The translations under genes were made by a program, and so were the position numbers. Under the pieces are notes generated by a model. The model made no database searches. It was not told the DNA's origin and saw only the letters and a list, made by a program, of their open reading frames with translations. Below are positions 25,205 through 35,128 of a stretch of 64,000 bases of DNA, piece after piece; within the stretch, counting starts at the first letter, position 1; every line of letters starts with the position of its first letter. The DNA is from Streptomyces globisporus (GTDB lineage: Bacteria; Actinomycetota; Actinomycetes; Streptomycetales; Streptomycetaceae): NCBI GenBank assembly GCA_014649555.1, contig BMTG01000003.1, positions 1 through 64,000 of the forward strand, given 5' to 3'.

Positions 25205-26494
25205 TTACCCAGAACATGCCGGTCCGCTCGCCCCGTCCAGGCTGTCCACCACGGTCACCCGTCCGCCATCGCCCGGATCGGGGTCGGGCATGATCGATTC
25301 CGGGTCGACCAGGTAGACCTCGTGACCGTCGAGCGTCAGCCGGCGCACGATTTCCAGAAGCATGCGCCGGGCCACGTCATCGATCGAATGGACCCGTGTG
25401 AGGTCCAGAGCGATCCTGGTTTCCGGGTACGAGGTGTCCACGGCTTCCCGGATGACTCTCTCGGCTCCGGCGAAGCCGATGCCGCCCTGCAGTTCAAGAA
25501 CCCGGAGGGCTTCCGGTCCGCTGCCGACGACGTGGTTCGTTCGCAAAGCCGCACGCGCGGTGGCGGGGACCTCCATCACATGCAGGCCCATGTCCGAAGA
25601 GAACCGCTCGAACAGTGACACCCCGCGAACACTGTTTCCGTGGTTGTCCAGTCGCGGCGAGAACGTGGCCATGCCGACGTGTCCGGGGAGCGCGCCGATC
25701 AGGCCTCCCGCAACCCCGCTCTTCGCGGGGATGCCGACCTGGGTGCCCCAGTCGCCGGCCGCGTCATACATTCCGCAGCTGAACATGACGCTGAGCACCT
25801 GGCGCACCACCGGTTCCGGCACCACCTGCTCGCCCGAGAGAGGGTTCACCCCGCGGTTCGCCAACGTCGCGGCCATCATGGCCAGATCGCGTGTGCTGAC
25901 GAGAACGGAACACTGGCGGGTATAGCCGTCGACGACGGCCCGCGCGTCCTCGACGAGGATGTCGTGGCTGCGGAGCATGTGCGCGATGGCAAGGTTCCGG
26001 TGGGCGTGTGCCATCTCCGACGCGTACACGGCGTCATCCGTTCTCAGTCGACGTCCCGCGAAGGCCGAAAGGCCGTCGACCACGCGTTCCACCCGCTCGG
26101 TCGCGTTCAGACCCGCCGGGCCGGCCAGGGAGTGAACGGTGATCGCGCCGGCGTTGATCATCGGATTGCGGGGCCTGCCGGTGTCGCTTTCGAGAGAGAT
26201 CTCGTTGAACGCCTCGCCCGACGGCTCGACACCGACCTTGGCGAGCACAGGGGCGAACCCGCGGTCCGCCAGCGCCAGCGCGTATGCGAACGGCTTGGAG
26301 ATCGACTGAATCGTGAACTCGGTGTCGACGTCACCGGCCCCGTACACCTCTCCGTCGACCATGGCGAAGGCTGCGCCGAGGCGCTCCGGGTCCGCTGCCG
26401 CGAGCTCGGGTATGTATCCCGCCAGCTCCCCGGACGCGTCCGGCCGCACAGCGTCCAGCACCTCGGTCAGATAGTCGGGAATGATGGAGCGCAT
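25205..26494 (-). CDS. glsA: Glutaminase with C-terminal STAS domain
   Basis: 429 residues from ATG at 26494, preceded by GGAGGA. Glutaminase A hydrolyses glutamine to glutamate and ammonia. Residues ~1-310 hold the beta-lactamase-like fold: FTIQSISKPFAYALAL (Ser64-x-x-Lys67), NPMINAGAI, YTRQCSVLVSTRDLAMMAAT LANRG and GIPAKSGVAGGLIGALPG. Residues ~330-405 (LELQGGIGFAGAERVIREAV, IALDLTRVHSIDDVARRMLL, YLVDPES) are a STAS domain. Such fusions occur in actinobacteria, and the extra domain may sense a ligand or partner. Confidence 0.92.
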   Translation of the reverse strand: MRSIIPDYLTEVLDAVRPDASGELAGYIPELAAADPERLGAAFAMVDGEVYGAGDVDTEFTIQSISKPFAYALALADRGFAPVLAKVGVEPSGEAFNEISLESDTGRPRNPMINAGAITVHSLAGPAGLNATERVERVVDGLSAFAGRRLRTDDAVYASEMAHAHRNLAIAHMLRSHDILVEDARAVVDGYTRQCSVLVSTRDLAMMAATLANRGVNPLSGEQVVPEPVVRQVLSVMFSCGMYDAAGDWGTQVGIPAKSGVAGGLIGALPGHVGMATFSPRLDNHGNSVRGVSLFERFSSDMGLHVMEVPATARAALRTNHVVGSGPEALRVLELQGGIGFAGAERVIREAVDTSYPETRIALDLTRVHSIDDVARRMLLEIVRRLTLDGHEVYLVDPESIMPDPDPGDGGRVTVVDSLDGASGPACSG

Positions 26495-26573
26495 TCGTCC
26501 TCCTCCATGGAAACGGCAACCTCTTCCGCCACGAACTCCTTGCCGTGCAGGCATCGATTCTCCTGGGCAGACA

Positions 26574-27233
26574 TCACGGCTGGATCAGAGCGTTGCGATC
26601 CGGCTCAGGCACGTCTGCCAGCAAACGCAGCTGCGCGGCGTCCACGTTGGCGCCGAAAGCGGGTGTTCCGGGCTCGAGCCGGATACCCGCCGCGAGGTCG
26701 CCGATGATCAGTGGATCGAACCCGAAAGCGTCGACCAGTGCGGTCACGGTGGCGAGATCGCCGGGCAGGTGGCCGGCGATCGCGATCGCCTTGCGCCCGG
26801 GGGCGCCTGCCGCACGGGCCCCGTCCTCGAGGTCGTGGTAGCCCATGTGGTTGAAGGCCTTCACGACCCGGGCGCCTTTCAGGAACCCCTGCACGGCCTC
26901 GCTCGAGGAGGTCTCCGTCGGGAGGATCGTGTCGCGCGGACCGTCGACCTCCCACCAGTGGTTCATCGCGTCGACGACCAGCTTCCCCGCCAGTTCGGGG
27001 ACGGGGAGGTCTCGGTGTCTGCCGAGCGGAAGGGCGAGGATCACCACGTCGGCGGCCTCCGCGGCATGGGCCGGCCATACGGCCGTAGCTCCCGGGGTGA
27101 GGACCTTGGTGGTCAGCACGATCCTGGCGGGGTCACCCGACCCGGATATCAGGACGCGGTATCCGGCAGCGCCTGCCCGACGGGCCAGTACGGTGCCGAT
27201 CTTCCCGGCCCCCAGGATCCCGATGGTGGTCAT
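26574..27233 (-). CDS. NADP/F420-type reductase (NAD(P)-binding domain)
   Basis: 219 residues. The N-terminus [20 protein letters not shown] is a perfect Rossmann dinucleotide fold (GxGxxG). [29 protein letters not shown] and [15 protein letters not shown] match F420-dependent NADP oxidoreductase-like proteins, which shuttle electrons between F420 or NADPH partners. Its start overlaps the stop of the LLM flavoenzyme gene by 4 bp (ATGA), so the two are coexpressed and may form an electron-transfer pair. The exact cofactor is not certain. Confidence 0.85.
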   Translation of the reverse strand: MTTIGILGAGKIGTVLARRAGAAGYRVLISGSGDPARIVLTTKVLTPGATAVWPAHAAEAADVVILALPLGRHRDLPVPELAGKLVVDAMNHWWEVDGPRDTILPTETSSSEAVQGFLKGARVVKAFNHMGYHDLEDGARAAGAPGRKAIAIAGHLPGDLATVTALVDAFGFDPLIIGDLAAGIRLEPGTPAFGANVDAAQLRLLADVPEPDRNALIQP

Positions 27234-28300
27234 CGCGTCGCTCCGGCCGTGGCCGCGGGCTGTCCGGCCAGAAGCTCTCGGACCCGGGGGATGACCTGGG
27301 TGCCGTACAGCTCGACCGCCCGAAGCCGGGCCGATGCCGAAACGGTGCCGGCGGAGGAGTAGATCAGGTCGAACCGGCCCGCATCCAGCACCCGGACGGC
27401 GTGAGCGATCTTGGACGCGACCGTCTCGGGCGAACCGACGTACAGCGACCCGTGGTCCACCTCGGCGTCGAACTCCTCACGGCGGAGCGGCGGCCAGCCG
27501 CGCAGCGCCCCGATCCGGTCACGCGTCTCCTTGTATCCGGGGTAGAAGAGTTCCTTGGCCTCCTCGTCACTGGAGGCGATGAAGCCGGGCGAGTGCAGCC
27601 CGACCGGCTGTGCCGTCGTACCGAACTCCTCGCTCGCCCGCCGGTACAGATCCACGTAGGGAGCGAACCGGTCGGGAGCGCCGCCGATGATGGCGAGCAT
27701 GAGCCGGAATCCGTACCGAGCCGTGCGGATCACGGACTGCGGTGTCCCGCCGACACCGACCCAGGTGCTGAGACGTCCCGATTCGGTCTTCGGGTACACG
27801 TCCGCGGCGTGCAGAGCGGCGCGTGTGGTGCCTTCCCAGGTGACCGGCGTCTCGTCCAGCAGCCGATGGAAGAGGTCGATCTTCTCCTCGAACAACACCT
27901 CGTAGTCCTTCAGGTCGTACCCGAACAGGGGGAACGACTCGGTGAACGAGCCGCGTCCGAGGATCACCTCGGCCCGGCCGCCGGACAGCGCGTCGACCGT
28001 GGCGAACCGCTGAAACACCCGTACCGGGTCGTCCGAGGACAACACCGTCACGCCCGACGCGAGCCGGATGCGCTTCGTGACGGTCGCGATACCGGCGAGT
28101 ACGGTCTCGGGGCTGGAGATGGCGAACTCGGGCAGATGGTGCTCGCCCAGCGCGACCACGTCGATGCCGACCTCATCGGCGAGGACCGCTTCGGCCACCG
28201 CGGCGCGGATCGCCTCCGCATGCGAGACGATCGAGCCCTGATCGTCGCGGGGCAGGTCGCCGAAGCTGTCGATTCCGAACTCGACGTCCGAAGCATCCAT
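27230..28300 (-). CDS. LLM-class flavin-dependent oxidoreductase
   Basis: 356 residues from ATG at 28300. The bacterial-luciferase TIM barrel is evident: [40 protein letters not shown]-type segment (residues ~38-55), [41 protein letters not shown], and [20 protein letters not shown]. These enzymes use FMN or F420 for monooxygenation or reduction. The upstream region has a GTTGACACGTCAAC operator shared with other promoters. It is the first gene of a two-gene operon with the F420-type reductase. Confidence 0.92.
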   Translation of the reverse strand: MDASDVEFGIDSFGDLPRDDQGSIVSHAEAIRAAVAEAVLADEVGIDVVALGEHHLPEFAISSPETVLAGIATVTKRIRLASGVTVLSSDDPVRVFQRFATVDALSGGRAEVILGRGSFTESFPLFGYDLKDYEVLFEEKIDLFHRLLDETPVTWEGTTRAALHAADVYPKTESGRLSTWVGVGGTPQSVIRTARYGFRLMLAIIGGAPDRFAPYVDLYRRASEEFGTTAQPVGLHSPGFIASSDEEAKELFYPGYKETRDRIGALRGWPPLRREEFDAEVDHGSLYVGSPETVASKIAHAVRVLDAGRFDLIYSSAGTVSASARLRAVELYGTQVIPRVRELLAGQPAATAGATR

Positions 28301-28434
28301 CGTGGGCCTTCTTTCAACGTTGCGTGGGCTCGGCGCGAGATCGCCCGCCTCTGCGAGGGGACGCCGGGCCCTGCGGACCGGAGGCGTCCGAACGATCACG
28401 GCTCCCTCACCCCCTCCCCCACCCCTCCAATTAA

Positions 28435-28448
28435 GTTGACACGTCAAC
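28435..28448. promoter_or_regulatory. MarR-type operator, LLM/NTF2 divergent promoter
   Basis: GTTGACACGTCAAC is an inverted repeat with 6-bp arms. A further half-like copy, TTTATGTGTCAAC, lies at 28464-28476. It overlaps the -35 of a plus-strand promoter. Same motif family as 31945, 34446, 35055 and 41346. Confidence 0.65.
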
Positions 28449-28464
28449 TCTGTCATTTTATTGT
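28436..28464 (+). promoter_or_regulatory. Promoter for the NTF2-like gene
   Basis: TTGACA (28436-28441), 17-bp spacer, TATTGT (28459-28464). The operator covers the -35 element, so repression is the likely mode. Confidence 0.5.
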
Positions 28465-28553
28465 TTATGTGTCAACAAAGATCTGGGGCTGCGGCCGGTC
28501 ACCGTCGACAGCGCCCTCTGCAGCTCTTTCCGCACCATCCAGGAAGCGTGGTC

Positions 28554-28934
28554 ATGACGGACAACGATCAGGCCCGGCGCAACATCGACATCGTCACCAC
28601 CGCGATGCGAGAACTCTTCGTGGAGAAGGACCTCACCGCGCTGGACCGGTACTGGGCCGAACCGTATGTGCAGCACAGCCCTCAGCTGCCCGACGGCCTC
28701 GACACACTCCGCGCCGCAGTGCCGGGACTGGAGGGGTTCTCCTGGGAGCCGCAGCGCGTGGCGGCCCAGGGCGACCTCGTGTTCACGCACAGCCTCGTCC
28801 ACGGCTGGGGGCCCGGTCCCACGGTGATCGTCGACATCTTCCGACTGGCGAACGACCGCATCGTCGAGCACTGGGACGTCGTGCAGGACCTCGTCCGTCC
28901 CGAAGCGACCGCCAGCGGCAACAGCATGGTCTGA
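28554..28934 (+). CDS. NTF2-like/SnoaL-like protein
   Basis: 126 residues from ATG at 28554, preceded by AGGAAG. NIDIVTTAMRELFVEKDLTA LDRYWAEPYVQHSPQLPDGL opens the cone-shaped NTF2 fold. PTVIVDIFRLANDRIVEHWD VVQ is the final strand pair characteristic of SnoaL-like proteins that act on or bind small hydrophobic substrates. It is divergent from the LLM flavoenzyme and shares its operator. The substrate is unknown. Confidence 0.88.
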   Translation: MTDNDQARRNIDIVTTAMRELFVEKDLTALDRYWAEPYVQHSPQLPDGLDTLRAAVPGLEGFSWEPQRVAAQGDLVFTHSLVHGWGPGPTVIVDIFRLANDRIVEHWDVVQDLVRPEATASGNSMV

Positions 28935-29054
28935 CCTAGTCCACCGGGGGTCGAAGCGGGCGGTCCTCGCCGGTGACGGCGTCGGGCGCAGTCCCCCGCG
29001 CCACGTAACGGCTCCCGGCTGCCGGTGTCACCCGGGCCGTCCGGCCTTCGCCGC

Positions 29055-29279
29055 TCACACGCTCTCCCCCGGAGGCACCGCCGCCGACGGGCCGGAGGCG
29101 TCCCGCTCGCCGGGTTCCACCTCCGGGGAGCCCTCCATGAGGGCCAGGCGTTCGTTCAGGCCGGCGACGAGGGCCATGTCGTCCCTCATCGACAGCATGG
29201 CGACCATCGCGGACAGGACGGACTGCCCGTCGTCGATGAGCGGCTGCGGGTCCGGCTCGAACCCGTCCTCGCCGCTCAT
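29055..29279 (-). CDS. Hypothetical protein, 74 residues
   Basis: ATG at 29279 is preceded by GAGGTG. MSGEDGFEPDPQPLIDDGQS VLSAMVAMLSMRDDMALVAG LNERLALMEG is helical; the tail is Pro/Ser/Glu-rich and probably disordered. No family is recognised. It is a plausible small cytoplasmic protein. Confidence 0.5.
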   Translation of the reverse strand: MSGEDGFEPDPQPLIDDGQSVLSAMVAMLSMRDDMALVAGLNERLALMEGSPEVEPGERDASGPSAAVPPGESV

Positions 29280-29659
29280 GCGGTCACCTCACTTGGGCTT
29301 CCTCTGCCCGCGCCGCCTGATGATGCCCGGCGAGCGGCTTGTCGGCCCAACTTCCGTTCGTACGGCGTCGATGCCCATGGCCGAGGCGTACGAGGGCCAG
29401 TTGCGGTCACGTCCTGCGCGCCCTGTCCGTCCCGGGCAGGGCGCGCAGTTGGCCGCGGACGACAGGGAGGTGGGCGCTGCGAACGGCCCCGTACCCACCG
29501 GCGGGAATTCTCCCCGGCTCCCCGGCCTTCATCGCGTTCTGCGTCATGAGTTCAGGATCGCGCCGCCCATGCCCTTGCGGCAGGGGGAGTTGTCACGGCC
29601 TCCGGTGACCGCTGTCATCGCCACGCATGACAAATGTCAGAGGAAGAGCTTGCGACGGG
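29280..29659. other. Intergenic stretch
   Basis: No gene is supported. I see no clear hairpin or repeat. Confidence 0.5.
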
Positions 29660-30616
29660 CTACTTGGGCGACCAGCGGGGCGTAGAGGTTCCGTCCCACC
29701 GCATGGGGTCGTCCTCCAGCGCGGCGCGGTCCCACTTTCCGAGCACCGCGGCGGCCTCGTAGGTGGTGTGCAGGAACTCGGCGAGCGCGCGATCGGGGTC
29801 GGGCGCGGAGCGGACGGCTTCGTAGGGCAGCAGGAACTGCTTGAACTCGGAGCTGAAGTGGGCGCCTTCCGGACCGACCGGGTGATCGGCGAACCCTTCG
29901 GGCTCGGGGTAGGCGTACGCGTAGAAGGCTCCTTCCTCGCCTCCCCCGGGCCAGAATCCGCAGCTGGAAAGCTCCCGGGAGTAGCCCTCGACCATGACCC
30001 AGTCGCCGCAGTTGGGTGCGCCGCCGGGGTGCGGAGGAGCCTGTCGCCCGGAGAAGCGGGTACAGGCGAGATCCATCGCTCCCCAGAAGAAGTGCACGGG
30101 GCTGACTTTGCCCACGAAGTGCGACCGGAACTCCCCCATGACCCGGTTCGCCTGCAGCAGCTGTCGCCAGAACAGGGTTGCCGCCTCACCGTCGTAGGAA
30201 GCGTGATCGTGATCCTCGGCGAACGGAATCGCGGGCTCGACCTCGTTGGGGTGGGGATGGATCGGTGCCTCGATCCCGAGTTCGTCGAGCGTGCGCAGGA
30301 CCTGGGCGTAGAACTCGGCCACCGCCATGGGCCGGAGCGGGAAGCCGCGCACGCCGCCGTCGCTGCTGCGGACTTCGAGCCGGTGGCCGACGAAGTCGAA
30401 TTCGATCTCGAACGCCCCGGAGCGGTAAGGGATGGTCGATGTCGTCAGTCCGCGGGGGCTGACGTACAGCGTCACCTGCCACCAGTGGTTGACGAGTGGT
30501 GCGTGGGCCATGCGGATCTTGCCCACGATCTGGGTCCACATGTGCAGTGTGTCGCGGGTCTCGGTCCAGTCGGAGACTCTCAGGCTCGGCCAGTTCGTGG
30601 CAGTTGGTGCGGTCAT
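29660..30616 (-). CDS. DUF5996 family protein
   Basis: 318 residues. The hallmarks NWPSLRVSDWTETRDTLHMW TQIVGKIRMA, NHWWQVTLYVSPRGLTTSTI PY, FDFVGHRLEVRSSDG and the motif HASYDGEAATLFWRQLLQAN RV are characteristic of this actinobacterial family. Its function is not established. It lies 35 bp downstream of the flavodoxin-fold reductase gene, in the same direction, so the two may be cotranscribed. Confidence 0.9.
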   Translation of the reverse strand: MTAPTATNWPSLRVSDWTETRDTLHMWTQIVGKIRMAHAPLVNHWWQVTLYVSPRGLTTSTIPYRSGAFEIEFDFVGHRLEVRSSDGGVRGFPLRPMAVAEFYAQVLRTLDELGIEAPIHPHPNEVEPAIPFAEDHDHASYDGEAATLFWRQLLQANRVMGEFRSHFVGKVSPVHFFWGAMDLACTRFSGRQAPPHPGGAPNCGDWVMVEGYSRELSSCGFWPGGGEEGAFYAYAYPEPEGFADHPVGPEGAHFSSEFKQFLLPYEAVRSAPDPDRALAEFLHTTYEAAAVLGKWDRAALEDDPMRWDGTSTPRWSPK

Positions 30617-30651
30617 CGCATCTCACATCCTCGGTAGCGCCTTCAAGCGGG

Positions 30652-31377
30652 TCAGCGGTGTTCGGGATTGGCGTTGTCGGGGCGGCAGCCGGCGTCCCAG
30701 GCCGAGCGCTGGTTGCCGTAGGCGGGAATTCCGCCGGTGTCGCGGATCATCGACGCGAGGTGGAGGAGGTTGTACGTCATGAACGAGATGTTCCGATTGG
30801 CGAAGTCGTTCTCCGGCCCGCCTGATCCCTCGTCGAGGTAGGAAGGGCCCGGACCGACCTCACCGAGCCAGCCGGCGTCGGCCTGGGGCGGGACGGCGAA
30901 GCCGATGTGCTGCAGGCTGTAGAGGACGCTCATGGCGCAGTGCTTGAGGCCGTCCTCGTTGCCTGTGATCAGGCAGCCGCCGACACGTCCGTAGTAGGCG
31001 TACTGACCCTGCTCGTTGAGCACACCGGAGTAGCCGTAGAGCCGTTCGATGACGCGCCGGGTCACCGAACTGTTGTCTCCGAGCCAGATCGATCCGCCGA
31101 TGACGAGGATGTCGGCGGCCAGGATCCTTCGAAGGAGCGCGGGCCACTCGTCGGTGTCCCAGCCGTGTTCGGTCATGTCCGGGCGGACACCGGTGGCGAT
31201 GTCGTGGTCGACGGCGCGGATCTGGTCCACGCTGACTCCGTTCGCCTCCATGATGGCCACGCTGCGGTCGATCACACCCTGGGTGTGACTGAGCTCGGGA
31301 GATCGCTTCAGGGTGCAGTTGATGTACATCGCACTCAGCCCGCTGAAGTCGGGCTTGTCGATCACGGGAGCATTCAT
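30652..31377 (-). CDS. Flavodoxin-fold NAD(P)H-dependent reductase
   Basis: 241 residues. SAMYINCTLKRSPELSHTQG is the N-terminal strand and FMN phosphate loop, ADILVIGGSIWLGDNSSVTR RVIERLYG the second FMN loop, and GRVGGCLITGNEDGLKHCAM SVLYSLQHIGF the third. The C-terminus has FANRNISFMTYNLLHLASMI RDTGGIPAYG. These features place it among NADPH-dependent FMN reductases and quinone reductases. A GTTGAT-type operator lies further upstream at 31945; a short frame (31675-31866) is in between. Confidence 0.88.
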   Translation of the reverse strand: MNAPVIDKPDFSGLSAMYINCTLKRSPELSHTQGVIDRSVAIMEANGVSVDQIRAVDHDIATGVRPDMTEHGWDTDEWPALLRRILAADILVIGGSIWLGDNSSVTRRVIERLYGYSGVLNEQGQYAYYGRVGGCLITGNEDGLKHCAMSVLYSLQHIGFAVPPQADAGWLGEVGPGPSYLDEGSGGPENDFANRNISFMTYNLLHLASMIRDTGGIPAYGNQRSAWDAGCRPDNANPEHR

Positions 31378-31674
31378 CGCGGTGGTCCTTCCGGGTGTTC
31401 GGTGCTGTCGGCCGTGAAAGCCCGACCTCTTCGTTCCGGCGCGGCAGGTCGTCGACAGATGGTGCGCGAGTACGGGCCCACTGCGCTTTCAGGGTTTCGG
31501 AACTGGAAAAGACAAGCCTCCCGGAAGGCGGGCGTGGAGACGACAAGGCGATGTGTCGCGGCGTGTTCCTTAATCGACTTCCTGAATCGACCGGCGTCGT
31601 GGCCGGAGATTCCCTGGAACCGGGCCCGCAAAACCCTGGGCGCACCTCGTTCACTCTTCACATCGAACCTGCTC

Positions 31675-31866
31675 CTACTCGATAGCTGCGGGAAATGCTG
31701 CCTTCCCTGCGCAAGCGATGGGATATTCGGCGCCGAAGGGTCGTCTTGACGGCCACGACGAGGCGCCGGCCTCCCGAGCGTTGATGAACGTACGGCGATC
31801 GGGATCGAGCATGCCTCCCTCGCGCGTCGGCAGTGCGCCGACGCCGGCCGTGACTTCCCTGCTCAT
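31675..31866 (-). CDS. Short frame downstream of an operator, possible gene remnant
   Basis: 63 residues from ATG at 31866, which has GAGGGA upstream: MSREVTAGVGALPTREGGML DPDRRTFINAREAGASSWPS. The position behind the 31945 operator suggests it is the first reading frame of a transcript that also reaches the FMN-type reductase at 31377. The protein resembles no family I know and its tail looks random, so it may be the truncated N-terminus of a lost gene. Confidence 0.3.
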   Translation of the reverse strand: MSREVTAGVGALPTREGGMLDPDRRTFINAREAGASSWPSRRPFGAEYPIACAGKAAFPAAIE

Positions 31867-31944
31867 GGGAGATCCCTCATCGCGGTTGTCAGTGCTCCAC
31901 GGTCCGGCGGGGCCTGCGCATGTCGCCGTACACTAGCACCAGAA

Positions 31945-31958
31945 CTTGATGTGTCAAC
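31945..31958. promoter_or_regulatory. MarR-type operator upstream of the FMN-reductase unit
   Basis: CTTGATGTGTCAAC matches the shared motif (arms TTGA/TCAA). It lies 79 bp before the short frame at 31866. Confidence 0.55.
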
Positions 31959-33307
<1,349 letters not shown>

Positions 33308-33351
33308 GACCTGTCCGGCCGTTTCCGTCGTCGCCCGTAGGCCGGCCGCTT

Positions 33352-33433
33352 CGGGATGCGCCGCGACGAGCCTCTCGCGTCGCGCATCCCGATCGGCGTC
33401 GGCGGTCCGCGGGACCTCGGCTCCCGCGGACCG
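33352..33433. terminator. Two adjacent hairpins between convergent genes
   Basis: Hairpin 1: CGGGATGCG (33352-33360) with CGCATCCCG (33383-33391). Hairpin 2: CGGTCCGCGGG (33403-33413) with CCCGCGGACCG (33423-33433), a perfect 11-bp stem with a 9-nt loop. They sit between the hydrolase and pirin stops and probably end both transcripts. No U-tract, as is usual in Streptomyces. Confidence 0.7.
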
Positions 33434-33437
33434 CGGC

Positions 33438-34424
33438 TCAGGAGCTGCGGGGATTGCGGCGCGGCGCGAGCGTGGCGTTGGGCAGCTCGGGAGCGGGCAG
33501 CCGTTCTCCGGCGTACCCCTCCACCGCACCGAAGCGTTCGGACTGCTCCTCCCAGTCCCGGCGGGCCCTCACGATGTCGTCGTGGCTGCGGCCGATGAAG
33601 TTCCACCACATGACGATCTCCTCCTCGAAAGGCGGTCCGCCCAGCAGAACGGCTCGGGCCCGAGCGGGAGATGTGTTGCGGAGGATCAACGAACGGATGC
33701 CCGGACGGAGGAATCCGAGCTGGGCGGGGCTCAACGCCGTCCCGTTCAGTTCGATGTCCCCCTCGTCCACCAGCAGGCCGTGCTCGAACGCGGCGTCGAC
33801 GCCCAGGGTGAGGGACGCGCCGGGCTCGAGAATCAGCTCCGCGCCGAGCAGGGGTGTGAAGGTGCGCACCGGCGAGACCGCTTGCAGCAAGGAGCCGAGG
33901 AAGACCCTGATCTCGGCGCCGTCCTTGCGGATCGGCGATGGCACGTATCGCTGGAAGTCCCGTTCCGCATCGCGGTGTTCGTTCGGCAGCGCCACCCACA
34001 GCTGCACGCCGTGCAGGACGGTTGTGCGGACGGTGGAGACCTCGGAATGGCAGATGCCGCGACCTCCCGTCATCAGATTGAGCTCGCCGGGGCGCACGTA
34101 GGCGTGGCTGCCGAGACTGTCCCGATGCTCCACCTCGCCGTCGAACAGCCAGGTGACGGTCTGCAGGCCGGTGTGGGGATGCGGCGGCAGATCCATCCCG
34201 CCGCGCCGGGCGACGTCGTCGGGTCCGTAGTGATCGACGAAGCACCAGGCGCCGACGAAACTTCGGGCCCGCTGGGGAAGGGTGCGGCGCACGCTCATGG
34301 AGCGCGGGCCGCCCAGGGGGACATCCCGCGGCGTCAGGATCTCGACCTCGTGGAGGGCCTGTTCGGTCGCCTCCGGCCCTCGCGTGCAGTTCGTGCTGAC
34401 GGGATCACGTTCGACGTTGCTCAT
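33438..34424 (-). CDS. Pirin family protein
   Basis: 328 residues. The first cupin carries the pirin metal-site pattern: FVDHYGPDDVARRGGMDLPP HPHTGLQTVTWLFDGEVEHR DSLGS, then GELNLMTGGRGICHSEVS (His, His, His, Glu). The C-terminal part FEEEIVMWWNFIGRSHDDIV RARRDWE is also typical. Pirins act as redox-sensing regulators or as quercetinases. The GTTGATACTTCAAC operator is 22 bp upstream of its start and is shared with the divergent AhpD-like gene. Confidence 0.93.
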   Translation of the reverse strand: MSNVERDPVSTNCTRGPEATEQALHEVEILTPRDVPLGGPRSMSVRRTLPQRARSFVGAWCFVDHYGPDDVARRGGMDLPPHPHTGLQTVTWLFDGEVEHRDSLGSHAYVRPGELNLMTGGRGICHSEVSTVRTTVLHGVQLWVALPNEHRDAERDFQRYVPSPIRKDGAEIRVFLGSLLQAVSPVRTFTPLLGAELILEPGASLTLGVDAAFEHGLLVDEGDIELNGTALSPAQLGFLRPGIRSLILRNTSPARARAVLLGGPPFEEEIVMWWNFIGRSHDDIVRARRDWEEQSERFGAVEGYAGERLPAPELPNATLAPRRNPRSS

Positions 34425-34445
34425 GCTGAACTCTCCAGATGTATG

Positions 34446-34459
34446 GTTGATACTTCAAC
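34446..34459. promoter_or_regulatory. MarR-type operator, pirin/AhpD divergent promoter
   Basis: GTTGATACTTCAAC, an inverted repeat centred 22-34 bp before the pirin start and 27 bp before the AhpD-like start. Confidence 0.65.
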
Positions 34460-34485
34460 TTTATTTCGATCGCAGGGAGCCTTCA

Positions 34486-34962
34486 GTGACCATCACCTCG
34501 GCATCGAGCCGCGACAAAAAGGTATTCATCGACAAGTTCGACCCTGAAGCCTTCCGCGCTCTCGCACGGACCGCACAGGCCGCCGGGGCGGCGGCCGCCC
34601 GCGCCGGTCTGCCGGTCACACTGGTGGAACTGGTCAATCTCCGCGTCTCCCAGATCAACGGGTGCGCCTACTGCCTGCGCGCCCACACACGCGCGGCGCT
34701 CGAAGCCGGGGAGAGCCCGCAGCGCCTCGGGCTGCTGGCGGCCTGGCGCGAGACGGACGTCTTCACCCCCGCGGAACGCGCCGCACTGGCCCTGGCGGAG
34801 GCGACGACCAGCCTGACCGGATCCGCGCGGGGCGGGGCGGCCGCCGCGGCACGCGCCGATCTCACCGACGAGCAGATCTCGGCCGTGCTCTGGGTCGCCA
34901 TCAGCATCAACGCGTTCAACCGTGTGTCGATCATGAGCGGGCACCCGGTGAAGGAGGCCTGA
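34486..34962 (+). CDS. Carboxymuconolactone decarboxylase/AhpD-like protein
   Basis: 158 residues from GTG at 34486, with AGGGA upstream. The core VELVNLRVSQINGCAYCLRA HTRAALEAGE contains the CxxC-x-x-x-H site of AhpD-type alkylhydroperoxidases, in which the cysteine pair reduces peroxide. FTPAERAALALAEATTSLTG is the usual next helix, and DEQISAVLWVAISINAFNRV is the last. It is divergent from pirin and shares the operator with it. Confidence 0.92.
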   Translation: MTITSASSRDKKVFIDKFDPEAFRALARTAQAAGAAAARAGLPVTLVELVNLRVSQINGCAYCLRAHTRAALEAGESPQRLGLLAAWRETDVFTPAERAALALAEATTSLTGSARGGAAAAARADLTDEQISAVLWVAISINAFNRVSIMSGHPVKEA

Positions 34963-35054
34963 CACCGGCGCGGCCTGCGACGGCTTCCACGGCCGGGCCG
35001 ATCCGGCCCGGGCGGCACCTCCTCTCCGGCACGACGACACCCGGCCACCATAAA

Positions 35055-35068
35055 GTGGATGTGTCAAC
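35055..35068. promoter_or_regulatory. MarR-type operator upstream of the TPP enzyme
   Basis: GTGGATGTGTCAAC, a one-mismatch version of the shared palindrome, 60 bp before the start of the gene at 35129. Confidence 0.55.
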
Positions 35069-35128
35069 TATATTAGCTGCCGATCGTCACACGAGACGGG
35101 TGTGCAGCCCGAGGGGAGAAGTCCGGCG

